From the NCBI GenBank assembly GCA_003279635.1, contig QCHK01000002.1, positions 82,848-146,847 on the forward strand: a DNA stretch of 64,000 nucleotides, in the 5' to 3' direction. Source of the DNA: Prochlorococcus sp. AG-402-B05 (GTDB lineage Bacteria > Cyanobacteriota > Cyanobacteriia > PCC-6307 > Cyanobiaceae). Under the pieces are notes generated by a model. The model did not search any database. It saw nothing but the letters and a program-made list of their open reading frames with translations, and was not told the origin of the DNA. Of the stretch, positions 38,258 to 47,286 are shown piece after piece (position 1 is the stretch's first letter; every line of letters begins with the position of its first letter). The translations under genes and the position numbers were made by a program.

Positions 38258-38800
38258 ATGATTAATTTAGGATCAACAAAAATTGGAATGCCAGGATGGA
38301 AAAATGAAAAACTTCTTTCTGATGAAACTTTGAAAAATATATACGGACAACAAGCTTTTCAATATTTTAATCAAACTAATTCATCTCTCTTCGTATTTAG
38401 TCATTCAAAATCTTTTGATTTAATTGAACTTGAGCAACTACTTCAAGCAGTAGGATGGGGAAGAAGGCCTCTGAGAAGAGTAAAACGTGCACTTGATAAT
38501 AGTTTGCTTAAGGTTGGGCTATGGCAACATGATCCTAAATTTCCAAGGTTGATTGGATTTGCAAGATGTACAGGTGACGGAATCATTGACGCAACAATAT
38601 GGGATGTGGCTATTAACCCTGTTTATCAAGGTTATGGATTAGGAAAGCAACTTATGGAATATTTAATGAAGAGTTTAAAAAGAGAAGGTATTAGTAGAGT
38701 AACTTTATTTGCTGATTCTGATGTTATTACTTTTTATAAAAGACAAGGGTGGACTTTAGAGCCAAAAGGTAATAAATGTGCATTTTGGTATTCAAATTAA
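38258..38800 (+). CDS. GNAT-family N-acetyltransferase
   Basis: A 180-residue acetyl-CoA-dependent acetyltransferase. The acetyl-CoA loop is INPVYQGYGLGKQLMEYLM, preceded by the beta-4 segment ATIWDVAI and followed by RVTLFADSDVITFYKRQGW, a typical GNAT C-terminal half. Residues 1-60 are additional. It follows the ABC transporter by 13 nt and may be cotranscribed. The substrate is unknown. Cyanobacterial homologues are related to plastid GNAT proteins, which acetylate protein N-termini and lysines. Confidence 0.88.
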   Translation: MINLGSTKIGMPGWKNEKLLSDETLKNIYGQQAFQYFNQTNSSLFVFSHSKSFDLIELEQLLQAVGWGRRPLRRVKRALDNSLLKVGLWQHDPKFPRLIGFARCTGDGIIDATIWDVAINPVYQGYGLGKQLMEYLMKSLKREGISRVTLFADSDVITFYKRQGWTLEPKGNKCAFWYSN

Positions 38801-38823
38801 TCGGTTTGATAGGGATTAGAAAA

Positions 38824-39528
38824 TTATGAATTATATTCTTTTGAAAGATAATCTATGTCACAACCCTGACGCCACTTATTTCTTAATTTAGCATTTTTAA
38901 TTGCACGTTTTATTATATTTGAATTAGTCCACTTTATATCATCTGTATATATATTTTCTCTAATACGCTTTACTTTAGTCTTTTTAGTAATTCTTGTTAT
39001 CAAGTCGATATCCTCCATTATTTTCAAGGAAGAATACCCTCCTGTATTGGAATAGAGACCTTTATGTATTAGTAGGCCTTGGTCTCCATAAGGAGATTGT
39101 AAAAAATGACTTCTTAGTGCTACTGCAATCTCTAAAAATCTGAATTCTAGATTATGTTTTTTGATTTTAAAGTCAAAATACCATGCAAAATTTTCTGATT
39201 TTTTATTTTGTATTATTTGAGATAAACTTTTAAACCAACTGGGGCTTAGTCTACTATCGGCATGTAGAAATAAAAGCCAATCTCCTCTTGCATTTGATGC
39301 ACCTATTTTTAATTGATAGCCTCTATTCTTTTTACTGCTTTTAATAACATCTATTCCTTGTATTTGTGCAATCGAAATAGTTAAATCTATACTTCCTCCA
39401 TCAACTATGATTAATTCAAAATTATATGGCCATTCATTTAAATCAGCAAGAAGAAGAGGGAGGTGATCCGCTTCATTTAAAGTTGGTATGATGATGCTGA
39501 GAGCCGGAATTTTTTGTGATCTAGCCAT
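38824..39528 (-). CDS. family 2 glycosyltransferase (TIGR04283-like)
   Basis: A 234-residue GT-A-fold transferase. The N-terminus reads LSIIIPTLNEADHLPLLLADL, with the nucleotide-sugar region ELIIVDGGSIDLT and the metal-binding region LLFLHADSRL. YSSLKIMEDIDLITRI matches the TIGR04283 group. That group and the partner family encoded just upstream (DUF2064/TIGR04282) are often neighbours and have been linked to arsenosugar-type and radical-SAM-associated pathways. The actual acceptor is unknown. Its 5' end overlaps the upstream gene by 52 nt. Confidence 0.87.
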   Translation of the reverse strand: MARSQKIPALSIIIPTLNEADHLPLLLADLNEWPYNFELIIVDGGSIDLTISIAQIQGIDVIKSSKKNRGYQLKIGASNARGDWLLFLHADSRLSPSWFKSLSQIIQNKKSENFAWYFDFKIKKHNLEFRFLEIAVALRSHFLQSPYGDQGLLIHKGLYSNTGGYSSLKIMEDIDLITRITKKTKVKRIRENIYTDDIKWTNSNIIKRAIKNAKLRNKWRQGCDIDYLSKEYNS

Positions 39529-40208
39529 GGTGACAAATCCATAATGTTATCCAGATCATTTTTAGTTTGAAGAAGTTGATAATCTATTTGATTTAAGGAT
39601 GCTAATCGAATTGTTTCTTTAAGGACTTTATCGCTTCCCCAACTGATACCAGAAAATAGCCAGGCATATAAAGGATTTAAAAGTTTATTTGATAGACCTA
39701 TAAGCCAATATCCTCCATCTTTTGAAGGGCCTAAAACCATTTCTTTGTGATTAAGTATTTGAATAGCTTGAATTAATTCAAAATGTGAGATTGATGGTAA
39801 ATCACTTCCAATAATTAATATAGGATTTCGAATTTGGTAAGAAAGGTTTTTTTCAGAATGAGTCTTTAAAAACTGTCTTTTCATTTTTGTTCCTAGATTG
39901 CCAGGCCCTTGAATCTCAACCGTTTTGATTTCATTGGATACGGCCCATTTTTTTGCGGCTTTAATCCCAATTCCATCGATTGCAACTTTTATATCTGCAA
40001 GACCTTCTTTTTGAATCTTTTTGGCAACGTTAATTGTGTGATTCGTTAGTTTCTCTTGGATCTCTGCTGCTTTAAAAGCCCCTATATCCTTTGCTAATCG
40101 ACTTTTACATCTAAATATCGCGTGCCATTTCGTCATTAAAACAATAGTTGGTTTGCTATTTGAATAAAGTTTTTTTGTATTTTCTGTTTTACTGATAACC
40201 AGATTCAT
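39477..40208 (-). CDS. nucleotidyl/glycosyltransferase-like protein (DUF2064/TIGR04282)
   Basis: A 243-residue GT-A-like protein. Landmarks: VLMTKWHAIFRCKSRLAKDIG, resembling a nucleotide-binding KxxxxGxKTRL-type loop, then ILIIGSDLPSISHFELIQA and LGPSKDGGYWLIGL, which are diagnostic of DUF2064. Members are thought to make or use nucleotide-activated sugars or other groups. It is translated together with the TIGR04283-like glycosyltransferase, which starts 52 nt before this gene ends. It is divergent from dnaA. Confidence 0.87.
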   Translation of the reverse strand: MNLVISKTENTKKLYSNSKPTIVLMTKWHAIFRCKSRLAKDIGAFKAAEIQEKLTNHTINVAKKIQKEGLADIKVAIDGIGIKAAKKWAVSNEIKTVEIQGPGNLGTKMKRQFLKTHSEKNLSYQIRNPILIIGSDLPSISHFELIQAIQILNHKEMVLGPSKDGGYWLIGLSNKLLNPLYAWLFSGISWGSDKVLKETIRLASLNQIDYQLLQTKNDLDNIMDLSPWLDHKKFRLSASSYQL

Positions 40209-40432
40209 AGCTACTCATCTCAATCCATACTATGTTTTTGAATCTTAAGTTACTATTCATTGCATCTGATTAAATTTTGTTCTGAAAAAAATAAATTTAC
40301 ACTTGCATTTATCTTCCTAATTAATTGCAATAGTTGCTTTTTGGGATAATGCATTAAAAATTTTACAACTGGATTTCCAAATTTAAGAATAACTCATTAA
40401 GGTTTTTAGCTACACTCATATTCCATTAGGTA

Positions 40433-41833
40433 ATGCCTGTGCCAACTCGGAATGAGCTATGGACGAAGGTGCAGCAATTACTGCAAAAGAATTTAAGTAA
40501 GCCTTCATACGAGACATGGATACGTCCGGCTGAATTCTTTGATTTCAAGGATGGATGCTTGACTTTGCTTGCTCCAAATAGCTTTTCAAGTGATTGGTTA
40601 AGGAAAAATTACTCTCAAACAATTGAGGAGATTGCATCAGAGATATTTGGCCATGAAGTTAGAGTAAATATAAAAGTTAAGGAAGAATTTTCATCAAACA
40701 AAAGCAATAAGAAAAAGACTTTTTCAAATGTAGAAGCTAATTATATTGCTACTACTGAGAATTCCGACGTTAAATCTAAACAAACTCCAATAAAAAAATT
40801 TTTACCGAGTTTGAATCTTAGATATGTTTTTAATAGATTTGTTGTTGGGCCTAATAGTCGGATGGCTCATGCTGCGGCAATGGCAGTAGCTGAGGCCCCT
40901 GGTCGGGAATTTAATCCATTATTTATTTGTGGAGGAGTTGGCCTAGGTAAAACACATCTGATGCAATCTATAGGTCATTACAGGTTGGAAATCGATCCAG
41001 GAGCAAAGGTTGCATATGTTTCTACTGAGACTTTTACCAATGATTTAATAGTTGCAATCAGGAAAGATGGAATGCAAGCTTTCAGAAATAGATATAGAGA
41101 AGCTGATTTGATTTTGGTTGACGATATTCAATTTATAGAAGGTAAGGAATATACTCAGGAAGAATTCTTCCATACATTTAATGCTTTGCACGAGGCAGGC
41201 AGGCAAATTGTTCTTACAAGTGATAGGCCTCCAAGTCAAATACCTCGTTTACAAGAACGATTGATTTCAAGATTTTCAATGGGACTAATTGCAGATATCC
41301 AAGCGCCCGATTTGGAGACGAGAATGGCAATATTACAAAAAAAAGCTGAGCATGAAAGAATGCGTTTGCCAAGAGATTTGATTCAGTTTATTGCTGGACG
41401 ATTCACTTCTAATATAAGAGAGTTAGAGGGAGCGTTTACTCGTGCTGTCGCATTTGCGTCTATAACTGGGTTGCCAATGACAGTGGAATCAGTAGCACCA
41501 ATGCTTGATCCTACTGGACAAGGAGTACAAGTCAAGCCTAAGCAAGTACTAGAAAAAGTAGCTGAGGTTTTTGGAGTTACCGAGGAGGAAATGCGTAGTC
41601 CAAGTAGACGTAGGCCTGTTAGTCAGGCAAGACAGGTAGGCATGTATTTAATGCGCCATGGGACAGATTTAAGTCTTCCTCGTATTGGAGAATCTTTTGG
41701 GGGAAAGGACCATACAACAGTTATGTATGCGATTGAACAAGTAGAAAAAAAATTATCAAGTGAGCCACAATTAGCAAGTCAAGTTCAAAAAGTTAAGGAT
41801 CTTCTTCAGATCGATTCACGGAAACGTCGTTAA
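40433..41833 (+). CDS. dnaA: chromosomal replication initiator DnaA
   Basis: AAA+ initiator protein of 466 residues. Domain I (1-90) contains [15 protein letters not shown]. Domain II is a linker. Domain III (about 115-345) starts [22 protein letters not shown] and has Walker [13 protein letters not shown] and Walker [11 protein letters not shown]. Domain IV binds DNA through [15 protein letters not shown] see no clear cluster of DnaA boxes (TTATCCACA-like) in the 224-nt upstream spacer, and dnaN is not adjacent, so there is no sign that the origin is here. Confidence 0.98.
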   Translation: MPVPTRNELWTKVQQLLQKNLSKPSYETWIRPAEFFDFKDGCLTLLAPNSFSSDWLRKNYSQTIEEIASEIFGHEVRVNIKVKEEFSSNKSNKKKTFSNVEANYIATTENSDVKSKQTPIKKFLPSLNLRYVFNRFVVGPNSRMAHAAAMAVAEAPGREFNPLFICGGVGLGKTHLMQSIGHYRLEIDPGAKVAYVSTETFTNDLIVAIRKDGMQAFRNRYREADLILVDDIQFIEGKEYTQEEFFHTFNALHEAGRQIVLTSDRPPSQIPRLQERLISRFSMGLIADIQAPDLETRMAILQKKAEHERMRLPRDLIQFIAGRFTSNIRELEGAFTRAVAFASITGLPMTVESVAPMLDPTGQGVQVKPKQVLEKVAEVFGVTEEEMRSPSRRRPVSQARQVGMYLMRHGTDLSLPRIGESFGGKDHTTVMYAIEQVEKKLSSEPQLASQVQKVKDLLQIDSRKRR

Positions 41834-41869
41834 ATTTAATAGTTGATAGTGAGAGAGATTTTATATTTT

Positions 41870-43111
41870 TTAATTAAACTGTATGGGATTTTGATCTAGC
41901 CTATTTCGTGTAGGTATTTTAGGGCCTAGATCGCTACCATCAATATTTGCTGTGCGTTCAAGAGCTTGTCTAAATAATCTTGCTGATAATAAAGGCATAT
42001 CTCTCGGGACTGAAATTCTATCTCGGAGGTAACGTAATGCAGAGGCACTATTCTGCTCTGGACGGTAATCTTTTTTTGAAATCATAGTAGTTAAAGCTGC
42101 TCTCAATGGCTGATCAAATAATTTATTTTTCATTGGGCTTACAGAAATGATCCTTTCTTTATGTTTGATAACTCTTTCTAAAGCTAATGCCTGAAAATGT
42201 TGTTCCGATTTTTGGTCAACTTTGAAATCTACTAGTTCTAATTGTCCTAATCCAGAACCTATATCAATTTCTTGGGCAAATAATTGTTGGTTTTTATTTG
42301 AATAAGTAAAGCAACCTCCCATTTGAGGAGGTAAATCATGAGCATGAGTATGAAAATCTCCTTGAGTCCCTCTATACTCCTCAAGTTTTTCAAGGTTTTT
42401 AAGCCATGTATTTATAAAAGGGTGCTCATCTCTCAATGAATATCCTTTGTAGTAAGCCAATGAGGCATTCATTCTTTCAACATATGGAATGAAAATTACG
42501 TCTGCTGATCCAGGCTTTTCGCCATTCTTTGTTGAGACAGGTGTTAGCCACCCTGAAGCATTTTTTTGTAGTTCTTTTTCAAATTTATTGGCAACATTTT
42601 TGAAATTCTCTTTCTTTTGTTCTTCTTGGGCTTGAAAAAGAGAGTTGCGACATAACCAGTTACACCATGATGAAAATAGTTCTCTTTCAAGTCTCCTATG
42701 CTCTAAGACTTTATTCTCATTTAGAGATTGACCTAAAGGACCATAAATTTCTTCTAACACAAATAGGATCTCATCACTTTCTGTGATTACATGATTTTCA
42801 ATTTCTATTGCAGGAAGAATTCCTGAGGGCACTTTTTTTAAATACCATCTTTCCTTTTCTCCGTAGCAACGCATTGTGACTTTTTTAATCCGGTAAGGAA
42901 TATTTTTAAGCTCTAACCAAATCCAAACTTTTTGGCAATAAGGACACCAAGCATGATTGTCTCTGTAAAGAGTAACAATTGCCTCAGACTCATTTTTATT
43001 AAAAAGACGAAGTGAGGAATATGGGTTGTTTAACCCATTGATTTGATCAGTTGGATCGGCTGCATATATTGCTAATTCTTCCCAACTCATTGCATTTCTG
43101 GTTGGATTCAT
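41870..43111 (-). CDS. glutathione S-transferase-like protein with long C-terminus
   Basis: A 413-residue protein. A thioredoxin-fold GST N-domain is at about 45-125: VTLYRDNHAWCPYCQKVWIWLE with a CPYC redox/active-site motif, KVPSGILPAIEIENHVITESDEIL with the cis-Pro and glutathione-binding ES pair. Next comes an alpha-helical GST C-domain to about 255. The last 150 residues form an additional region (VDFKVDQKSEQHFQALALERV) that I cannot assign. It is divergent from glutathione reductase with 41 nt between the genes, which strongly suggests a glutathione-linked redox role. Confidence 0.88.
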   Translation of the reverse strand: MNPTRNAMSWEELAIYAADPTDQINGLNNPYSSLRLFNKNESEAIVTLYRDNHAWCPYCQKVWIWLELKNIPYRIKKVTMRCYGEKERWYLKKVPSGILPAIEIENHVITESDEILFVLEEIYGPLGQSLNENKVLEHRRLERELFSSWCNWLCRNSLFQAQEEQKKENFKNVANKFEKELQKNASGWLTPVSTKNGEKPGSADVIFIPYVERMNASLAYYKGYSLRDEHPFINTWLKNLEKLEEYRGTQGDFHTHAHDLPPQMGGCFTYSNKNQQLFAQEIDIGSGLGQLELVDFKVDQKSEQHFQALALERVIKHKERIISVSPMKNKLFDQPLRAALTTMISKKDYRPEQNSASALRYLRDRISVPRDMPLLSARLFRQALERTANIDGSDLGPKIPTRNRLDQNPIQFN

Positions 43112-43152
43112 TTATTTCAACGAGAATAGGGAAATAATACTAGGTTGCAAAA

Positions 43153-44514
43153 TTGAAAAGCTCTTTTGATTTAATTGTCATTGGTGCAGGATCCGGTGGA
43201 TTAGCTGCTGCAAAGAAAGCAGCCAGTTATGGAGCATCTGTAGCGATCGTTGAGGGTGATCTTGTCGGAGGAACGTGTGTAATAAGAGGTTGCGTTCCTA
43301 AAAAATTATTAGTTTGTGGCTCTTCTCTCTTGGAGAGTTTTTTGTCTGCAACATCTTATGGCTTTGATTTTGATAATTTAAAGATCAAGTCAGAAGTTTT
43401 ATTAGCTAATGTTCGTAAGGAAGTGCAAAGGCTGAATGAATTACACGAGAATTTTTTAAATAAAGCTAATGTTGAGCTTTTTAAAGGTTGGGGTGAGTTT
43501 AGAAATTCAAATTGTGTTGAAGTAAAAGATCGAAAAAATGGAGAGACTTTAAATGAACTTTATGGAGAAAGAATTTTGATTGCAGTGGGAGGCAGACCTA
43601 AAAGACCAAGTATTGAGGGGGCATCTTTAGGATGGACTAGTGATGATATGTTTCTTCTTAAGAGCTTTCCGAAAAAAATTACAATTGTTGGTGCAGGCTA
43701 TATTGCTTGCGAATTTGCATGCATATTGCACGGTTTAGGTGTTGAGGTTACTCAATTAGTACGAGGTGACCGGATTTTAAGAGGGTTTGACTTTGAACTT
43801 TCTTCAGCATTAACCGAGGCAATGAAAAATAAAGGAGTCAACATAAGCTTTGGCAAGAAGATTTCTTCACTAAAAGGAACTCCTGGATCTTTAATTATAA
43901 AAACAAATGCAGGTAAAGAGTTTGACTCGAATGGATTGCTTTTCGCTACTGGTAGAAAGCCATTTTTAGAGGGGTTGAAGTTAGAACAAGCGGGTATAGA
44001 AATTCTTGAAAATAAAATTAAAGTTGATAGTGAAGGTAAAACAAATATTTCTAATATCTTTGCTATTGGAGATGTAACTGACAGGATCAACTTGACACCT
44101 GTCGCAATTGATGAGGGTAGAAAGTTTGCTGATAGAAATTATGGCGAATCAGATCATAAGGTTAATTATAATTTTGTTCCTTATGCTGTATTTAGTCAGC
44201 CTGAAATAGCTTCTGTTGGCATGACTGAAGAGAAGGCTGTCCAGTCGATAGGAAAAGATAACATTAAAGTATATAGATCAATATTTAGACCCTTGTCTAA
44301 ATCATTGCCAAAGACTGGCTCTAAATGTGTTTTAAAGCTAATAGTGGATAAAAATAATAATAAAGTTTTGGGATGTCACATGATTGGTGATAATGCATCT
44401 GAAATTATTCAGATGGCATCAATCTCTCTAATGCTAGGGGCTAAAAAATCTGACTTTGATAATACAATGGCATTGCATCCTACAATAGCCGAGGAATTCG
44501 TGACAATGAGATAA
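43153..44514 (+). CDS. gor: glutathione reductase
   Basis: NADPH-dependent flavoenzyme that regenerates GSH, 453 residues. The FAD motif is VIGAGSGGLAAAKKAASYGA. The redox-active disulfide is in GGTCVIRGCVPKKL. The NADPH motif is ITIVGAGYIACEFACILHGLG, followed by FAIGDVTDRINLTPVA. The C-terminal dimerisation domain has the catalytic His/Glu in MALHPTIAEEFVT. The start is TTG. The second residue cluster preferring NADPH over NADH (VRGDRILRGFD) fits Gor rather than lipoamide dehydrogenase. It is divergent from the GST-like gene. Confidence 0.95.
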   Translation: MKSSFDLIVIGAGSGGLAAAKKAASYGASVAIVEGDLVGGTCVIRGCVPKKLLVCGSSLLESFLSATSYGFDFDNLKIKSEVLLANVRKEVQRLNELHENFLNKANVELFKGWGEFRNSNCVEVKDRKNGETLNELYGERILIAVGGRPKRPSIEGASLGWTSDDMFLLKSFPKKITIVGAGYIACEFACILHGLGVEVTQLVRGDRILRGFDFELSSALTEAMKNKGVNISFGKKISSLKGTPGSLIIKTNAGKEFDSNGLLFATGRKPFLEGLKLEQAGIEILENKIKVDSEGKTNISNIFAIGDVTDRINLTPVAIDEGRKFADRNYGESDHKVNYNFVPYAVFSQPEIASVGMTEEKAVQSIGKDNIKVYRSIFRPLSKSLPKTGSKCVLKLIVDKNNNKVLGCHMIGDNASEIIQMASISLMLGAKKSDFDNTMALHPTIAEEFVTMR

Positions 44515-44527
44515 TTTAGATAAGGCA

Positions 44528-45622
44528 TTAGTTATTAGAACTTTTTCTTAGCCTTAACCAGTAAGCAATTGTTTTGTATATAATTATTGTTATGGATAAT
44601 GATATAGCTATAAAAACTAATTCTTTGAATGCTGTATGTAAAGTTGGTAGAGTTAGAGGTATTATTTTGTCTGCAATGTAAAGCATATACAATCCTAATA
44701 AAACGCCACCTTCTCCTCTACTTATTATTCCTTTTGTCCAAAAAATTGGCATGCACGCAAGTGTAGTAATTACCATGATAGGAATATCCTTAGTTATTAG
44801 TAAATTCTCAACCACTAAACCACTGCCTCCAGATAATACAGAACAGCTACCTAAAACTAGTAATTGATTTAATAAACAACTTCCAATTACGTTGCCTATC
44901 GCTAGATCAGTTTGACCACGAATAGCGGCCACTAATGACGTGATCAACTCAGGTAAAGAAGTGCCCAGTGAAACTATCGTTAACCCAATTATAGCGTCGC
45001 TTACCCCTAACAATCCTGCAATTGTAGATGCGCCTTCTATTAAAAGTCGTGATCCAAGAGTTAGCAAGAAAATACCACCTAATAATTTCACGCCTGCATT
45101 TAATAAACTTGTTGAGTCTTTTTCTATATTGATTTCTGGCTCTGCTTCTTGGGTTTTTTGAGGTTCCTCTCTTGCTGTGCGAATTTCCCAAGTGGTATTT
45201 ATTATTAGAGCAACTATTAAAGCTACTCCAAATTGCCAAGTTATCAGCTCTGAAGCGGCCATCCCCCAAACGGCAGTTGAGACTGCTAAAAGAAGAGGAA
45301 TGTCTCTTCTTACAAGACGACTTTCAACTCTTAAAGGTCGTAAAAGTGCACTTCCTCCGAGAACTACCATCACATTGAAAATATTGCTGCCAACAATGTT
45401 GCTCAAAGCTAGACTGTCTGATCCATTGAGGGAGGAGTTGACACTCACAAATAGTTCAGGTGCGCTTGTCCCGAGAGATACTATTGTTAAACCAATTACT
45501 AGTTGAGGAATCCCAAGGATTAAGGCTAAAGCTACAGAGCCTTGAATAAAGAACTCCCCACCGCTAAAAAGTAAAAGTATCCCAGCAATAAGCTCTAAAA
45601 ATGACAATAATATCGATGGCAT
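44528..45622 (-). CDS. Ca2+/Na+ antiporter of the CaCA superfamily (YrbG-like)
   Basis: A 364-residue polytopic membrane protein with the two alpha-repeats of cation/Ca2+ exchangers: LTIVSLGTSAPELFVSVNS near residue 45 and LTIVSLGTSLPELITSLVA near 215, each preceded by a GxP-rich helix. About ten membrane helices are apparent. It exchanges Ca2+ (or Na+/K+) for H+ or Na+; the driving ion is not readable. It is divergent from pyrC over a spacer with a palindrome, and convergent with gor (13 nt apart). Confidence 0.92.
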   Translation of the reverse strand: MPSILLSFLELIAGILLLFSGGEFFIQGSVALALILGIPQLVIGLTIVSLGTSAPELFVSVNSSLNGSDSLALSNIVGSNIFNVMVVLGGSALLRPLRVESRLVRRDIPLLLAVSTAVWGMAASELITWQFGVALIVALIINTTWEIRTAREEPQKTQEAEPEINIEKDSTSLLNAGVKLLGGIFLLTLGSRLLIEGASTIAGLLGVSDAIIGLTIVSLGTSLPELITSLVAAIRGQTDLAIGNVIGSCLLNQLLVLGSCSVLSGGSGLVVENLLITKDIPIMVITTLACMPIFWTKGIISRGEGGVLLGLYMLYIADKIIPLTLPTLHTAFKELVFIAISLSITIIIYKTIAYWLRLRKSSNN

Positions 45623-45679
45623 AATTGAGTGATTTATTGAGAAACTAAATTAGTGAATTAATTTATATTATTTCCATTT

Positions 45680-45696
45680 GATATTATCGTAATATC
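45680..45696. promoter_or_regulatory. 17-nt palindrome in the exchanger/pyrC divergent spacer
   Basis: GATATTA and TAATATC are perfect inverted arms around TCG. It lies 57 nt from the exchanger start and 85 nt from pyrC, in a spot suited to an operator serving both promoters. Confidence 0.5.
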
Positions 45697-45725
45697 TTAG
45701 CCCTTTATTGATACTTGAAGACTTA

Positions 45726-45745
45726 TAGATCAAGGTAGATCAAGG
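45726..45745. repeat. tandem 10-bp repeat upstream of pyrC
   Basis: TAGATCAAGG occurs twice in direct succession, 36-55 nt before the pyrC start. It may be a paired activator site on one helix face (10-bp period) or a slippage product. Confidence 0.6.
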
Positions 45746-45780
45746 TCGCATAAGATATATATTGAAAAAGCTTTAATCCT

Positions 45781-46881
45781 GTGATTGCTTCTGTTAATCA
45801 AATCTCATTATTAAAGCCGGATGATTGGCATCTGCATTTGAGAGATGGAAAGATTCTTAAAGGTGTTTTAAGTCATACAGCAGATGTGTTTTGCCGTGCA
45901 ATCATCATGCCTAATCTTGATCCGCCAATAACTACTTTAAGTCAAGCAAAAGAGTATAAAAAAAGAATTATCCAGTCTATCCCTGAAGGTGTTTCTTTTA
46001 CCCCATTGATGACAGCATACCTTACAGATGATATGCCTGCGAATGTCTTAGAGAGAGGCTTTAGAGAAGGTGTCTTTCATGGGGCAAAGCTCTATCCAGC
46101 TAATGTGACAACTAATTCTTCTCATGGGGTTACAGATATAAGTAAAGTCGGCAATTTATTTGAGACGATGGAAAGAATTGGTATGCCATTATTGATTCAT
46201 GGAGAAGTGACCGATTTCAATGTTGATGTATTTGATAGAGAAGCTGTTTTTATTGAGCGTCACCTAGAACCACTATTACGAACATTTTCATCACTTAAAG
46301 TGGTTTTAGAACACATCACGACCATAGATGCAATTGACTTTGTAGAAAACAGTGAGTTTGATATAGCCGCTACAATCACACCTCATCATCTACATATCAA
46401 TCGAAACGCAATGTTCAATGGTGGGTTAAGGAGTGATTTTTATTGCTTACCCACAGCTAAACGTGAAATCCATCGTATTGCTCTAAGACAAGCCGCTACT
46501 AGTGGTAAACCTTGCTTTTTCCTTGGAACTGATTCAGCACCTCATACCCGTAGATTTAAGGAAAATTCATGTGGATGTGCAGGAATCTTTAATGCCCCTT
46601 TCGCTTTGGAAAGTTATTTAAAAGTTTTCGAAGAAGAAAATGCCCTAGATAAGTTTGAAGCTTTTTCAAGTATTAATGGAGCAACTTTTTATGGATTACC
46701 TTTAAACACAGAGAGAATAACTTTAGTTAGAAAAGATATTTCTGTACCTCAAATGATTGATGTTGGATTAGATGGTGATCCCAATGATTTTGTAAAACCA
46801 TTTCATTCAGGAGAGACTCTTAGCTGGGCAATAGAGGATGTTAGTGAGATTGATGATCCTGATGAAAACAATTTGATTTAA
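45781..46881 (+). CDS. pyrC: dihydroorotase
   Basis: Zinc amidohydrolase of pyrimidine synthesis that closes carbamoyl-aspartate to dihydroorotate. It is the short (type II, E. coli PyrC-like) form, 366 residues. Metal ligands: DDWHLHLRDG near the N-terminus, KLYPANVTTNS (the lysine of this segment is the carbamylated bridge in the family), LLIHGEV, VLEHITT, and GTDSAPHTRRFKE for the catalytic Asp. GTG start. It is followed by a 405-nt stretch holding tRNA-Leu and a structured element. Confidence 0.95.
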   Translation: MIASVNQISLLKPDDWHLHLRDGKILKGVLSHTADVFCRAIIMPNLDPPITTLSQAKEYKKRIIQSIPEGVSFTPLMTAYLTDDMPANVLERGFREGVFHGAKLYPANVTTNSSHGVTDISKVGNLFETMERIGMPLLIHGEVTDFNVDVFDREAVFIERHLEPLLRTFSSLKVVLEHITTIDAIDFVENSEFDIAATITPHHLHINRNAMFNGGLRSDFYCLPTAKREIHRIALRQAATSGKPCFFLGTDSAPHTRRFKENSCGCAGIFNAPFALESYLKVFEEENALDKFEAFSSINGATFYGLPLNTERITLVRKDISVPQMIDVGLDGDPNDFVKPFHSGETLSWAIEDVSEIDDPDENNLI

Positions 46882-46991
46882 TGATTTTTAGTGGATAGTA
46901 ACTTTAAAAGCTGTGCAAGTTTATTTACATACGAATTTCTACCCCTTTTCCCACCCCTTATATAGATGTGTTTAGGTCCTTAATAAATGAA

Positions 46992-47077
46992 TACCAGCGA
47001 CGAGACTTGAACTCGTACGACCCTTGCGGATCTCAGGATTTTAAGTCCTGTGTGTCTACCAATTCCACCACGCTGGC
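46992..47077 (-). tRNA. trnL-UAA: tRNA-Leu (UAA anticodon), no intron
   Basis: On the minus strand this reads as an 86-nt class II tRNA. The acceptor stem is GCCAGCG/CGCTGGT with discriminator A. The D-arm contains TGGTAGACA. The anticodon stem CAGGA/TCCTG encloses loop CTTAAAA, giving anticodon TAA. A long variable arm (GAGATCCGCAAGGGTC) and T-arm ACGAG-TTCAAGT-CTCGT follow. CCA is not encoded. The gene is continuous, so the group I intron found in this tRNA in many other cyanobacteria and in plastids is absent. Confidence 0.95.
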
Positions 47078-47191
47078 AAGTTGTTCTTCAATCCTATAAC
47101 CCTAGGTTAATTACCGCCAACAGATGTCATCTACTGAACTTAAAACTCTGCACATTTTTCACCATGAACTACAATCCTACTTATGAAAATC

Positions 47192-47284
47192 CTTGAGTCG
47201 CAGTCAGTGTTCTCGATGAGGCCACCCAGCTTGAAATCTATTGGCCGCTTTTTAGCCGTGGGGGTTCAACTCCCCCCACTCAAG
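47192..47284 (+). ncRNA. possible structured RNA / leader before ndhL
   Basis: CTTGAGT (47192-47198) can pair with ACTCAAG (47278-47284), closing a 93-nt domain. Inside are GGCCA/TGGCC arms (47220-47246) and a GC-rich T-arm-like hairpin GGGGG-TTCAACT-CCCCC (47260-47276). The last strand ends 2 nt before the presumed ndhL ATG. The layout resembles a tRNA-like fold but has no D-arm or anticodon consensus and no CCA. I cannot match it to tmRNA, SRP RNA, 6S or RNase P RNA. It is much more GC-rich than the surrounding sequence. Confidence 0.4.
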
Positions 47285-47286
47285 TA

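Noticed and set aside
40209..40432. Replication origin next to dnaA
   Set aside because: No cluster of DnaA boxes and no dnaN neighbour.
43752..44090. 112-residue minus-strand open frame inside gor
   Set aside because: Mirror of glutathione reductase codons, no family match.
47192..47286. Element before ndhL as a tmRNA acceptor piece
   Set aside because: The GGGGGTTCAACTCCCCC arm resembles a tmRNA T-arm, but the acceptor strand CACTCAA lacks the alanine G-U identity, no resume codon or tag sequence follows, and coding sequence of ndhL begins at once.
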